A stretch of 64,000 nt of DNA from Coprinellus micaceus (Eukaryota; Basidiomycota; Agaricomycetes; Agaricales; Psathyrellaceae). The notes below the pieces were generated by a model that was given only the letters and a program-made list of their open reading frames with translations, had not been told where the DNA came from and searched no databases. The translations under genes and the position numbers were made by a program. The DNA is taken from NCBI GenBank assembly GCA_951394405.1, contig OX596345.1:1302001-1366000 (forward strand). Direction: 5' to 3'. Shown piece after piece: positions 1 through 13,008 of this stretch (positions within the stretch are counted from its first letter, which is position 1; each line of letters starts with the position of its first letter).

Positions 1-902
1 GGTGGTGGACGAGATGGGTACGCGGGCTGAAGGGCGTATGGGGGAATGTTCGGATCTGCGGCTACATCGTGGAGTGTACAGTCCAAGCAGGTCGGACATG
101 ACTCCCCTGCCTTGTCTGGAGGACTCAGATGGGCGTGCTGTGGGCAGGCAGGGCATCGACAATTATCTCCGCATTTGCAATCTAAAGGGTATTCGCCAAG
201 TTGCATGACCTCAGCGAACGATCCACTTGTTGACGGGTTTTGCTTTGCCGCGGAAGGTAGGGTGTCTGTAGGGTAATGTTGGGTTGGGGAAAGCGACGAG
301 GGATAGGCGCCCGAGTCCAGAAAAGGTGTCACCAAGTACGAGTTCATAGTGGTGAGATCCGAAGCCACAGGGATTTGTGGAGCTATGGGACCCGCGTAAA
401 TTTTCGGAAAGGGGTCGGATTGCTGCAGGGTGGGCTGAGGAAGAAGCGGACGGGAATGCGATGACTGGGCCGACTGGCTCTCACTTGTCTTCTTGGGAAC
501 TCGCGGAGCAGACTTCCTGGGTATGCAGCAATTACACTCCCCTGTTGCCTCGCACATACATCCAGGAATGACATCTAGACCCCACACGCAACTCGCTAGT
601 CAGACCTCGCAATCTCCACAGCTTTCCAACAGCGATAGACAACGTACCTTCACCCGTCCTGCTCTGGCACGTACACTTAACATGGACCTGTTTTACTTTG
701 CGTAGTTCGCGGCAGTGGTTACATTGCGTCGCTGGGCGCCCTTTCTTCTTGACCTCGACCAGAGGTCGGTCGAAATGTTTGCAGGTCGATGATCTATGGC
801 CTTTGATGCAGGCCTCACTGGAGACATTGTGAATTCCTATTCGGTCTGACAAGGCTACAACACGACGCACCATGCATACTTCTTCCCAGTCTCATCGCTC
901 AT
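1..902 (-). CDS. Copper-fist transcription factor, 3' end beyond window edge
   Basis: Transcription factor of the copper-fist family (Ace1/Mac1/Cuf1 type), which binds DNA through a Cu/Zn-folded N-terminal module and controls copper or iron homeostasis genes in the nucleus. Three exons on the minus strand: 902-871, 817-648 and 541-1. The start ATG at 902 gives M-S-D-E-T-G-K-K-Y-A-C, and removing a 53-nt GT-AG intron restores the canonical module: Cys11 and Cys14, the GHRSS block at about 17-21, Cys23, His25, the KKKGRP DNA-contact motif at about 34-39, then a Cys-x-x-Cys-R-E-L-R-K segment. The second intron (647-542) leads into a PRKSAPR segment. Near the left edge is a cluster of the form C-K-C-G-D-N-C-R-C, as in the metal-sensing C-terminal motifs of Cuf1-like regulators. 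The frame stays open to base 1, so the C-terminus is missing. The second intron (106 nt) is longer than usual here and is the least certain part. Confidence 0.9.
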
Positions 903-1651
903 GCTTTACAAACAACCGGGGGGCGTAATCGCGGGAGGAGGTGGTGGTGGTTCCGGTTCAAGCTGTAGCTTGTAAGGTTCGGGACGCGAAGCGAATTCCG
1001 TGGTTCCAGGCTCTTGATCCGTTCGATGATCCTCTTGGAGCCTGCCGGCGGGCGATCCCTTTTTGATTTTGACTGCCGGCGTGAATTGAATACCTTCCCC
1101 AAGTTCCCCTGCCCTGAGTCCGCGTTGTTCTTCACGATGGCCGGAAACGAAACACGCACACGCGTCTTATGCCGACTGAAACGAAGCGTCTTGATTGCCT
1201 TTTTCGTTATGCACTTACTCATACTCCTTTGGATCTCGAGTCATACCCAGTTCGGTTGCGAACTTTGAAAGGAATTTACTAGAAGCGAGGCCTTGCTATC
1301 GCGGGGGCAACGCGCAAGAGAGAACCCCTCCAAGGAAAAAATTAAAGCAAACCCCAGGGCCCTGAAGCTGGGGGCCTGACACCCGAAATTGCAATTCGGA
1401 GTCTCTGGAAGTGCTGCTCCGGGAGCATGAGTACTTGGGTACTGAGGATAGTCAAGTCGGGTGAGGAAGAGTCTCGGAGAAATCTCATCACCCATGCGCC
1501 AGCTTTCAGCTCGGCGCCTATCAGTACCTATCGCATTGCAAATCCAGGGTCACTCTCCGAAGCTCCAGTTGGGTCGGATGCAGAGCCCCATGTTCCCTAT
1601 AAAAAACATTCGAGAGCCCTAGACGGGCCTTGTTGGTCACCCCTCCCCCCC
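903..1651. promoter_or_regulatory. Divergent intergenic region, copper-fist gene / MFS gene
   Basis: About 750 bp without a supported gene. It separates the minus-strand copper-fist start (902) from the plus-strand MFS start (1652), so it should hold both promoters. ORFs here match no family I know. Confidence 0.6.
1598..1605 (+). promoter_or_regulatory. TATA-box candidate of MFS gene
   Basis: TATAAAAA lies about 47 bp upstream of the MFS ATG at 1652. Motif and distance are seen; function is inferred. Confidence 0.45.
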
Positions 1652-2072
1652 ATGGCTAACGACTCGACGACGCAGCTCAAACGCACGATGACACCGAGCA
1701 CAGTTGACCAAGCTCCTCTCAAGCCAGTTGCATCGGGCACGCCGCTTGGGTCGAATGGCTTTGAGGACTCACCAGCCCATGCCACCCGCCCTTGCAGCCC
1801 AGTCATCCAGGAGAAAGTCGAGGTCTTCACCGAAACGGTATCCCACTCTACGAAGAGGGCTAGAAGACAGCGCCTTGTTGGTCATTTTCAGTATGGCACG
1901 TTGTGTATAACTCTGTTCATAATCGGATGGAATGACGGGACAATTGGACCTCTCATTCCTCGCATGCGCGAAGAATACAAGGTATGTGAGGTTTACCTCC
2001 ACATCAGTGCATCAGCGTACCAGGGCTGACTGACATTCCGCCCAATCTCCAGATTGGATACACCGTCGTATC

Positions 2073-2089
2073 CATCAGTAAATGCGGGA
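2073..2089 (+). repeat. Left terminal inverted repeat
   Basis: 17 bp, perfect inverted match to 3764-3780. It contains a GTAAAT string that could act as a splice donor, but splicing there would leave the MFS frame wrong. Confidence 0.85.
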
Positions 2090-2714
2090 AGATCTGATGT
2101 AGCCTGGCATCACTGGCGAGTCGGCAAGCGTTTGGCATGGGATCACCAGGCCTCGCGAGCCGTTCCAAGGCGCCTACCAAATTTCAAGATGTTTGTGAGA
2201 GTTACACCAGAATCGGATTGGCTTGTATGTCGACGTGAGGTTCATACGAGGGGTGCATTCTCCTGGTGAGGAGATATCAAATAGGTACCACTTTCTATGG
2301 TGGTCGCAAGTTGATACGTGAACTGGTTTCATTTCGCACATCGTTTGGGGTCAGCCAAGGGCCAGCGGGCAAACACGTCCCTTCCTTGCCGCCCGCCCAT
2401 ACGTTTTCCTCTATAGTGTGTGGGACTGACTATATGTTTCCCAACGGACTCCTTGAGCTCCGAGAACACTGTGGTGTGATGCGGGTTAAACTGGTTGACC
2501 TCGCTCCATGAGTAAAGGCTCAATTGAGCATCATGATCAAGGAACCACCGTTGACGCGTTGACGGCGTGTCGCGTCTCGTTGGTTTGGCGTGACTCTGTT
2601 GGTCGAGATTCGTAATCGCACGTGATTGATGGCATTTCTGCAAATGAAAGCGGCTGAGCAACCGCGTTCAAGTTCCTTCTCTCAAGTGTTCCAATCTCAA
2701 CAAGTCCCTCAGCA

Positions 2715-3388
2715 ATGTCTCTCCTCACGTCCTGGGCCGCCACCCTCGCTCAGGTATGCACCTCCCCTTCTGATGTTCTCACTGCACATATCACTCACAT
2801 TCAGCTCCAGTATGGCGCAAACGAGGGTCGCAGTGACATACCGCCCGGCTGAGCGCCCTGTTGCAACCTTGGCTCTCCCAGCGAGCTACTGTCCTCAGTC
2901 GAACTCGACTTGAGTGGTCCCCAAGTACGTCTTGATTTCCTATATGTGTTTGCCGTCCTCACCTTGTGCTCCAGCGTCAGAACGAAGATGCGGAACTTCT
3001 ACATCAGGTGAGTAACCCTGGCCTGTCACTCCTTCTCGTCCCAACCGCCTGTCGTTCCACCGTGACTAATTGCCGTTCGCTCTCAGCAGTGATCAACATG
3101 GACGCCATCCGATCGAGGCATACACTTTCAACAGATGCACTACGATATTAGCGACTCCCTTGAAGACGCCGACGACGACGAGAGCTGCCAGGAGTCGATG
3201 AGAGAACTACTTGAATGGTGAAACCAGTACGTCTCCTCTACCTCCTACATTATTCTCGTGCTCATCGTCACCCTGCTTTAGCCGTATATTCCGCTGTGGT
3301 CGGGACTAGCAAGCCTGGGGCTGCTAAGGCCAAGCTCATGCAACGTGCTGCCCGCCGCCGTGCCCTTGCTGGTATTGCCACGAACTGA
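2715..3388 (+). pseudogene. Degraded spliced gene inside the TIR element
   Basis: A series of good splice sites with coding-like pieces: donor GTATGC after 2754 with a CAG acceptor near 2805, donor GTACGT near 2922, donor GTGAGT near 3007, donor GTACGT near 3229 and a TTTAG acceptor near 3281. The last segment encodes a basic tail ending R-R-R-A-L-A-G-I-A-T-N and a stop. An acidic stretch before it ends R-E-L-L-E-W followed by TGA, where related basidiomycete ORFs often read E-W-W-N, so TGG to TGA is likely. I find no single open frame through all exons. It looks like a passenger gene or the decayed core gene of the transposon. Product not identified. Confidence 0.4.
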
Positions 3389-3763
3389 CCACTTTTATGT
3401 ATCTACATATGTTTATCTGTCTGTCGTCATGTGCTGTACTGCTATTTAATCCATCTGAATCAACTATTGTCGATCCCATTCCAACCTGGCATCCATACTG
3501 GCATCCCACCACAAATAAGAGGCCTGCTCGCCATACCCCCTACGCATCGCTCTATCTCATAATACCTTTGCAAGATGACATGATCTTATGAGTACAACCC
3601 AGAATGGTACGTGCTCGTGAAACATCAACAGACGCGCGAAAACGTCGAGATGTGTTGAGGCCTGGTCAGTCGTTGAAACCCACCCTGCCAATTGCCATCA
3701 AACTCGCAATGCGCGCATCACCTCGCGCGTCCTTTCAGCAACTCGCATGCACTCGCCCTAAAC

Positions 3764-3780
3764 TCCCGCATTTACTGATG
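3764..3780 (-). repeat. Right terminal inverted repeat
   Basis: 17 bp, perfect inverted match to 2073-2089. It directly abuts the resumed MFS exon, Ser-Leu-Met-Phe-Ile. Confidence 0.85.
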
Positions 3781-5628
3781 TCTCTTATGTTCATTCTATC
3801 TTGCATAGTAGGAAATCTCCGAATCATTGCAGTGTCCCCAACTGACCGGGCATCTTAGGGATTTATCATTGGGGGCATACTCAGTGTATGGCTATCCGCT
3901 AAGCTTGGGTTTGGGAAGGCGAGATTCAATGTGCCTCTGCGTTATCTCGTTTTCTTACAACATCCACTCTTGCATCACTGACAGGTTCTAGTCCTTGGTA
4001 TATACCAGGCTATATTCACCACTCTACTCGTATTGGTACTGACCTACCGTGGCAGGCTGTACAATGCAGCTGATCGTTTATAGCATCCAAGCAGCTGCTC
4101 CCCCCTTCCCTGTATTCGCGATCTTCAACCTTCTGAATGGGATGGGAATCTGTCTGCAGGTTAGCGCCCGTTTGTAGCCTAACCATCCGTCATAAGCCTG
4201 ACTTTTAACTGCAGGATTCTTTGGCTCACGGGTTCGTTGGGTCTCTATCTACACACAGGGGAACGAAGCTCCAGGTCATCCAGTCGTTCTACGGTTAGTC
4301 CCATCTTCACCCTTTGCAGCAGCGCAGGCACATATACTCTCACACACTTACCATCAGGCCTGGGGGGTCTTCTCGCACCATTCGTTTCAACCCAGTTCGC
4401 GAATAGGGAACGCTGGTCATTACACTATCTTACTTGCCTGGGCCTGGTGTTCCTCAACCTCATCTGCCAGATTGCCGCGTTTCGATTCAAAAACCTGGAT
4501 GGTGAGTCTCCTATCACGTTCCCTCGTACTTTACACACTTCCCTCATGGATCGTCGGAATACAGATGCCCTGAGAGATGGAGGTGAGAAAGTTGAGGCGG
4601 CTGCCAATGGCGGTATCGCTAACAAGGGGAGTTTCCGTGAAATCATGTCGAATAAGAACGTCCACCTCCTTGGATTCTTTCTGTTCGCGCACGTAGGTGT
4701 TGTCATCACGTTTGGAGGTGCGTAGGTGTAATGTCTTGCCAAAGCGTTGTAGCTCACCGCGGTGTTCGTACGTAGGGTGGATCGTAACATACATCATCGA
4801 GGTCCGACATGGGGGACCGTCGTCAGGGTACATCGCGTCAGGATATTAGGGTGGCATTCTGGTCAGCCGAATCGTCCTCCTTCCATTCAACAAATGGGTG
4901 AGTCTCCCCCTGTTGACTACTATACGATCTTGTTCGCTGACGATGATTCCTAGGTCGGCGAACGGCGCGTCCAGTTCCTCTACATCGCCCTGACGCTCGC
5001 GCAAGTCCTTCCCCTTCTTGCTAGAGTTCCGGCTCTTCTCTAACCCCTCAACAGCTTCGAATTCATCATCTGGTTCGTGCCCTCCCTCGCCGTGAACGCC
5101 GCCGTAGTCGCCTTGGTCGGCCTCGTAATGGGACCCATATACCCTCTCACTCTCAACCTAGCTTCTCGTGTCCTTCCCCGACACATCTACGTTGGGGGTT
5201 TGGGCTGGATCGCAGGCTTTGGGCAAGCGGGGAGCGCTGCGATTCCATTCATCACTGGTGCCATCGCTCAGAACCACGGGATAAAGAACTTACACCCTAC
5301 GTGCGTTGATCCCGGCTGGAGACGGACAACATTTACTAACTTGGAACAGGGTTATTGCGATGATAGTCGTTATGACTGTTTTGCTTTGGATGACACCGGA
5401 CAGGCCGGTTGGTGTTGAGGGTGCTGGCGTCAAGGGGGAGCGTTTGGTAGGGGACGATGGGAAGTCAGTCCCACTTGAAGGAAAGTAGACAGGAATTGTA
5501 AATTCGCAATGGGGACCGCTGTTGTGAGATGGTCTCTTCCAGTTTCGTGCGACCACGTCCAGTTCAAGTCCGCCAGTGTCACTGACTGTGAGGACACACA
5601 TATGCATCGCCTGGTTGGAGGAGATCGG

Positions 5629-8600
5629 CTACGACATCGGGTCACAGTAATCAACATTCCCCCCAACATTATTTCCAGCCCACTGGTTAATGGGGTCACG
5701 TTAATGCCCGTTTCTCCTCGACTCGAGACGGGGTACTCACCTTCAAAAATGGGATGTAGCTTCCCACCGCGCCGAATACGGATAGGGAGAGAAGAAGAAT
5801 CATCAATTGGGATCCACCGTCAAGAGCTGCCCCAAGCATCGTCGTCGAGGCCTCGAAGACATCCCTTTCCCGCTTTCTGGAAAACCAAAGTTGGGAGGTA
5901 AGGCCCACAATTACGGTTGATAGCACTGCAGACGTGTTTCCGTATGTCATCATGGACGAGGCCTAGGGCGATATGTCAGAGGAGTTTCCATAGATACCAA
6001 GGCCTCTGGCGCACCGTGAATACGATGGGAATCATCACGATTTTATCGTCGAATAGTACAACCTTAGGGAATACCTGTGTCATGGCCGCTGAGAAAGATG
6101 AATCGCAAAAATGCGATTAAGCTCACCTTCATTAGAGTGTACTGCACAAGGCTTAGGCACAGTCCAATCAAGAGGCCGAGTGGCACCATGTAGTATGGTC
6201 CGCGGATGGAATAGAGGTCTCCTGCGAGGGCCCATGTCATGGCTTCGCTATTCATGGTTTGCATGAGTTGGCCACTCCACATGTATAGTCCTGTAGGGGC
6301 GACGAGTGTGGCGGCCTGGTGATGGATGATCGACTCGGAAACAGCTATGTAGCCATGGGTCGTTGTAAGCAAGGTGCTGCAGAACTTGACTCGCAATAGA
6401 TTCACCATAGTTAACGAATCCACCTACCCAGGTATGTTGAGCTGCCTGTTGTTCGACGCGCTGGCAGGGACTCACCTAGAACGAGACCCCATAAGAGCGC
6501 TACGAAAACGACTCTCGACGGGACACCTAAACCGCGACCAAACTTAATTTGGCTGGTAGCGAAAACGCTTGTTGAAACCAGGCTATTCGACCACATGGAG
6601 AACTAGAGGAAACTCTGTGAGACGCCAAGATCCGAATATCGACGGAAGTTGGGCCAACATATAATATGGCGAGGGGCCTGCCAGGGAGAAAGATAGCCCC
6701 TACCATCTTGGTGATGTGTCTAAACGCGAAGTCAGAGCCTAGGCGGCCGTACAGCGACGTTGAGGTTGGCTATGGCACGGTCAACACAAAAGGCGGTGGA
6801 CAGATGTTCTTAGGCGGCTTACTGCAGCGAGAACGCCTATAACCACTGCTACAAGGAAGCCCGTGTGCGATCCATGCAGATGCTGCCGAAGTACGACGGT
6901 AAGTCCTGGATCGACGTGGAAGGCGTCAATCTCGGCTGGTGCCCAGAGCCTTTGGTTGGATTACCTGCAAAGAGTGAGAGAAAGAAGAGGATGGTATGCC
7001 ACCATCCGGGAATGTTGTCCCCTTGGGAGCGTGTGGTCGAGTCCTCCAGGGGCTTGTCGCTCTTGCTAGTTTCGAAAGGCCAGAATGCGTTCCAACCCAG
7101 GGAGAGGACCGCGTATGTGATCAAGCTCCCGGACTGCAGATCCACCGTCACGGTAAGCGGTACGGGATAAAGGGATCAAAGGCGGACGTACCGCAATGTT
7201 GGCGGTAATGCTCGTCCACAAGGCGGAGGTGGCCAGCTTTGGCAGGCCAACAGCACCCAGAAGGCCCTGGTCAATGTCGAAGCCTTCGTTTAGTATGAGT
7301 GACTGGTCGTAGACTCCTCCATCTTCTCCAAAGATCGCAGTCGCAATCATGAGAGTATTCGAGGTCTGGAAACAGAAACGAGTGCGGTTCTTTGAGCAGC
7401 ATGGTCAAAGGCTGAAGCAGTGGCAGGGATTTACTGACCACATTGGAATAGTATAACCCCATGACAGCTCCGTAGCACAGGAGGTATCCAACCCACGTAT
7501 TCACTGCGAAAAGGATATCGTCGTCTCTCCTGCATTATGGCCGACTTTATAGCACACCTTGGTATCCGAGGGGTGAAGTAGCATACCTTCAAAAAAAGCA
7601 CCACCGTTAGTCGATCGTTAGCTCCCAAACAGTAACTAGTGGGGAACGCGTACGATGTTCCAATGAACTGCCAATCGAAACACAGGCTAAGCAGCCCCAA
7701 CCCTTCGTTTCCACTCGCCCCTCCGAACACGTTCGTGATAGTGACTCTTACGTCGCTCGCTGCCTTCTGCGTCGAGAGACAGAAAATGCTAACCCCAGTA
7801 AGGACAGGAGAGATGTACGCAGGGACGATTTCGTAGAGAAACGAGGCTCCGAATGTGTAGCCAAATAACCGGAGGCCTTGGGTCTGCGAGTGTATCGGGT
7901 GTGGGTTGCTGTGTAGATCTAGAGAGCCATTCGCGCGGGGTGAGTTTACGAGTCCTAACGCAGGGTGGTAAGGTCACGGATCACCTCTGAGAAGCGAAAT
8001 GACCGGAAGATTGAGAGGAAAGATGAGACCTGGAGATCGTGTCGCGAAACTGTCAAACAAACCCGCAACACTGCACCTAGTACGAAAGTGCGGAATGTAA
8101 GCAAGTACCCCCCCTTTTCGCGTCGTTGCTCACCCAAGCCCAGCGGTGGCGAAGATTCCCAATGCAGCTGATGGCCAATCGACTCTGGATTCTTCGTAGT
8201 ATAGCCGCTGTACGCCAAAGGTTTGCACAGCGAGATTGCCCCGAGAGGCTGCAATGGCGATCATAGATGCTATCCCATGCTAGCAATAGTTGTGATCATG
8301 AGCTTTCACCGAGACGCTATCAACAGGGGCGCGTCGTACCTCATGTAGACTGAACCCTTGCTCCGGGGTAGAATGTACTAACCCCTCCCAAGCCAACCCA
8401 AGAATGTACACCAGCAGTACGAGAAACGGGCTCGATACTGTCGCGTACACCGGCTTGAAAACAAACACCTGCCAGGATCGTCAGTCGCTGACTAACTGAG
8501 GAGTTTGGATCGGCTCAAACCTGGTAAATGGTGGCCCCGAGCAACCCCACTAGCGATCCAAGCACGAACGGCCTAACGATTTTGACCGGGCCAACAGGTA

Positions 8601-8892
8601 TCCTTTGGGAGCCCTGGAAGTTGTCCAAGTCCACATCAGCAATACCAAAGTTGAGCGAATCAACAGCTGGGTCCCACCAAAACCCATTCACAGGTCCAGT
8701 TGGAATCGAGGCGCTCGAAGAGGTAGTAGACGAGTATGCTTCCTCGTCTTTCACCTGCTTTTCCGAGATGAAATTGAACGCTCCCTCCTCCGCTTCACTC
8801 TGGACCCTGGTTCGTAATTGTTGGAGAGAGGTCGAAGGATGGTCTGTCGGAGTGATCCTGTCTGCGCTCGCGACCTTAGTAGAAGTAGGCAT
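5629..8892 (-). CDS. OPT-family oligopeptide/metal-chelate transporter
   Basis: Multi-pass membrane transporter of the oligopeptide transporter (OPT) superfamily, which moves small peptides or metal chelates with protons across plasma or vacuolar membranes. The start M-P-T-S-T-K (8892) is followed by an acidic cytoplasmic N-terminus, then R-P-F-V-L-G and the first helix. Exons I can fix: 8892-8521, 8468-8340, 8279-8134, 8076-7985, and 7918 to about 7637. Later exons give V-N-T-W-V-G-Y, A-L-W-T-S-I-T-A-N, G-L-Y-M-W-S-G-Q and G-P-Y-Y-M-V-P-L-G-L, all OPT landmarks, with E-G-L-G-L-L-S earlier. The last exon ends C-D-P-M-S at a TAG (5629-5631). Splicing between 7636 and 7506 is unresolved: the option that keeps frame is one 131-nt intron, long for this genome. 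I see no certain nonsense codon. An alternative in-frame ATG lies at 8979. The N-terminal helix order resembles YSL-like rather than canonical Opt1 proteins, but the substrate cannot be read from sequence. Confidence 0.85.
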
Positions 8893-9641
8893 TCTATAGC
8901 TTGGAGGCGAAAGGCCATTTTTCGACCCAACCCTTCTTATCCCATCCTTGCTACGCCGCACACACATGCTAAAATCCAAGGATGTTCCCGCCTGAAAGCC
9001 AACCGGACATCACACCTACCAAATCTCAAACCCAATCGAGCAGCATTCGAGAAATAGGCGGTCAAAAGAGTCAACGAAGCCAAAAGCCATCCTCATTCTG
9101 GCGCATCCCTCGCCAGGGCGAGCATATCTAATGACGTCCAGCTGCCACCGTCCTCTCAGCGCCCAGTGTTCGCCAAGCAGGCTGGACCAGCTACCTGCGT
9201 GAGATTGTTGATAGTAAGGGGAGATAGATGGAGGTGGCAAACAGCTTCAAGGGCGCGGTCCGTCTTCGTTTTCATTTCGTGCCTCTTCGTCGCGGAAGGG
9301 GCGCTGAGCGATTAACGCTGAGGCCGGGAGGTCCATCTTCTTGGCTTCGGGACGAACCTATCCTATCTAGAAGATGCGTGGGTTTAGCAAGTATTTATCG
9401 GGTGAACGCAATGAAGATAACGGTGATACTCAAAACGCCTCGTCTCGTCTCTGAACTCCGCAGTGGCGAGTTGTATGTAAAAGGGATGCCACCTCCAAAA
9501 GGAACCCCTATGAATTCGAACGAGAAGAAAAATATAATACGAGTACATAAAACGGCCTGGATATCGAAGACAATGAAGAAGAAATGAAAGGGACGAAAGG
9601 AGGAACGGGGTTTCTAACGATAACTGAGCCGGCCTCGTCCT
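8893..9641. other. Intergenic, no gene recognised
   Basis: About 750 bp between the OPT start and the SEC23 stop, both on the minus strand. It should hold the OPT promoter and the SEC23 terminator. ORFs here have no recognisable family signature. Confidence 0.5.
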
Positions 9642-12321
<2,680 letters not shown>

Positions 12322-13008
12322 CGTCGATATCGAGGGAAAAGGTATGACACAGGATTGCCCTGACAGCCGTGGCCACGTATGATCACACGACGGCGCCAAA
12401 CAGGGTCAAATACCCGCCGACAATGATGGGCGCTTGTGGACGCCGCTGCCTCCGGAATGTGGTCTGGGCAGGTCGACCGTGCTCGACGGGCAGCAACGGC
12501 GAGGAGATGCAGAGCGGGGGAAGGGAAGAAAGAATCGTTCAGGAGAACCCCTCGTCGAGGTTGGCCTTTATACAAGGATTGGCGGATCAATGTACGCGTC
12601 GGCATTTACCGAAATGGAATTTCCCGACCAAACTTGGCCAAGCTCAACTTCGCCGCGCTGTACACTGGGCGCTTATTGGCCTTCCAGAACAATAGTGCTC
12701 CTCGTCCTCCTATGAACATTCTCCAGGAGAGGCGCGGGTGATTACAAGGTAGTGAGGTTCACTACCAGGCCCACCACGCGAGAAGGTCAGCGTCAGGCAG
12801 AAGGGGATCGTGTTCGAAGGTGTACCGGCAGGGTGTACTGGCAGGGTAGGTATCGCGGTGTTAGGGAGGTATCGAAAAAACAAAACACAGGTAGACATAG
12901 AGATACATGGCCCCAAAAGTCTCGTATGGGTATCGACCAGCCATGGCGTCCACAAAATCCTTATTTGACCCCCTTCAAGAAAGACTTCACACCGCCTCCC
13001 TCCCTCAC
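12322..13008. other. SEC23 upstream region / SPC2 downstream region
   Basis: About 690 bp with no recognisable coding segment. It should contain the SEC23 promoter and the SPC2 3' end. Confidence 0.5.

Larger units (their letters stand above)
2073..3780. mobile_element. 1.7-kb DNA-transposon-like element with 17-bp TIRs
   Basis: The sequence 2073-2089 and the reverse complement of 3764-3780 are identical (17 of 17 bases, beginning CATCAGTAAATG). The flanks are TC on the left (2071-2072) and TC on the right (3781-3782), which fits a 2-bp target-site duplication: removing the element plus one TC restores the MFS reading frame exactly. No transposase was recognised inside, so it is probably non-autonomous. 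A 2-bp duplication occurs in Tc1/mariner (always TA) and some CACTA-like elements, but the TIR start CATCA matches neither well, so I leave the superfamily open. The interior holds a degraded spliced gene. Confidence 0.8.
1652..5488 (+). pseudogene. MFS transporter, disrupted by TIR element and a nonsense codon
   Basis: Major facilitator superfamily transporter of the fungal fucose-permease-like / general-substrate group, a plasma-membrane carrier of unknown substrate. Readable exons: 1652-1981, 2053-2072 continuing at 3783-3806, 3859-3918, 3985-3997, 4056-4159, 4215-4293, 4358-4501, 4565-4717, 4776-4897, 4954-5000, 5055-5300 and 5350-5488. Landmarks are the first helix with G-W-N-D-G, a G-F-I-I-G-G segment, the long central loop, and a late helix with V-G-L-V-M-G-P-I-Y-P-L. 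Two introns (3919-3984 and 5001-5054) have GC-AG ends. Two lesions: a 1,708-bp TIR element splits exon 2 between Val-Val and Ser-Leu-Met, and an in-frame TAG at 4847-4849 falls inside an otherwise conserved helix after Ser-Gly-Tyr. Rejoining the flanks across the 2-bp target duplication keeps the frame, so the element entered a once-functional gene. The two lesions make a working full-length product unlikely. It converges with the OPT gene, the stop codons being 140 bp apart. Confidence 0.85.

Noticed and set aside
899..1222. 107-codon minus-strand ORF upstream of the copper-fist start
   Set aside because: Overlaps the 5' side of the copper-fist gene, has no family signature and a basic, low-information composition; likely leader or promoter DNA.
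2073..3780. Insertion as an ordinary large intron
   Set aside because: The GTAAAT in the left TIR could be a donor, but no acceptor restores frame, whereas excision at the TIR ends with one TC restores it exactly.
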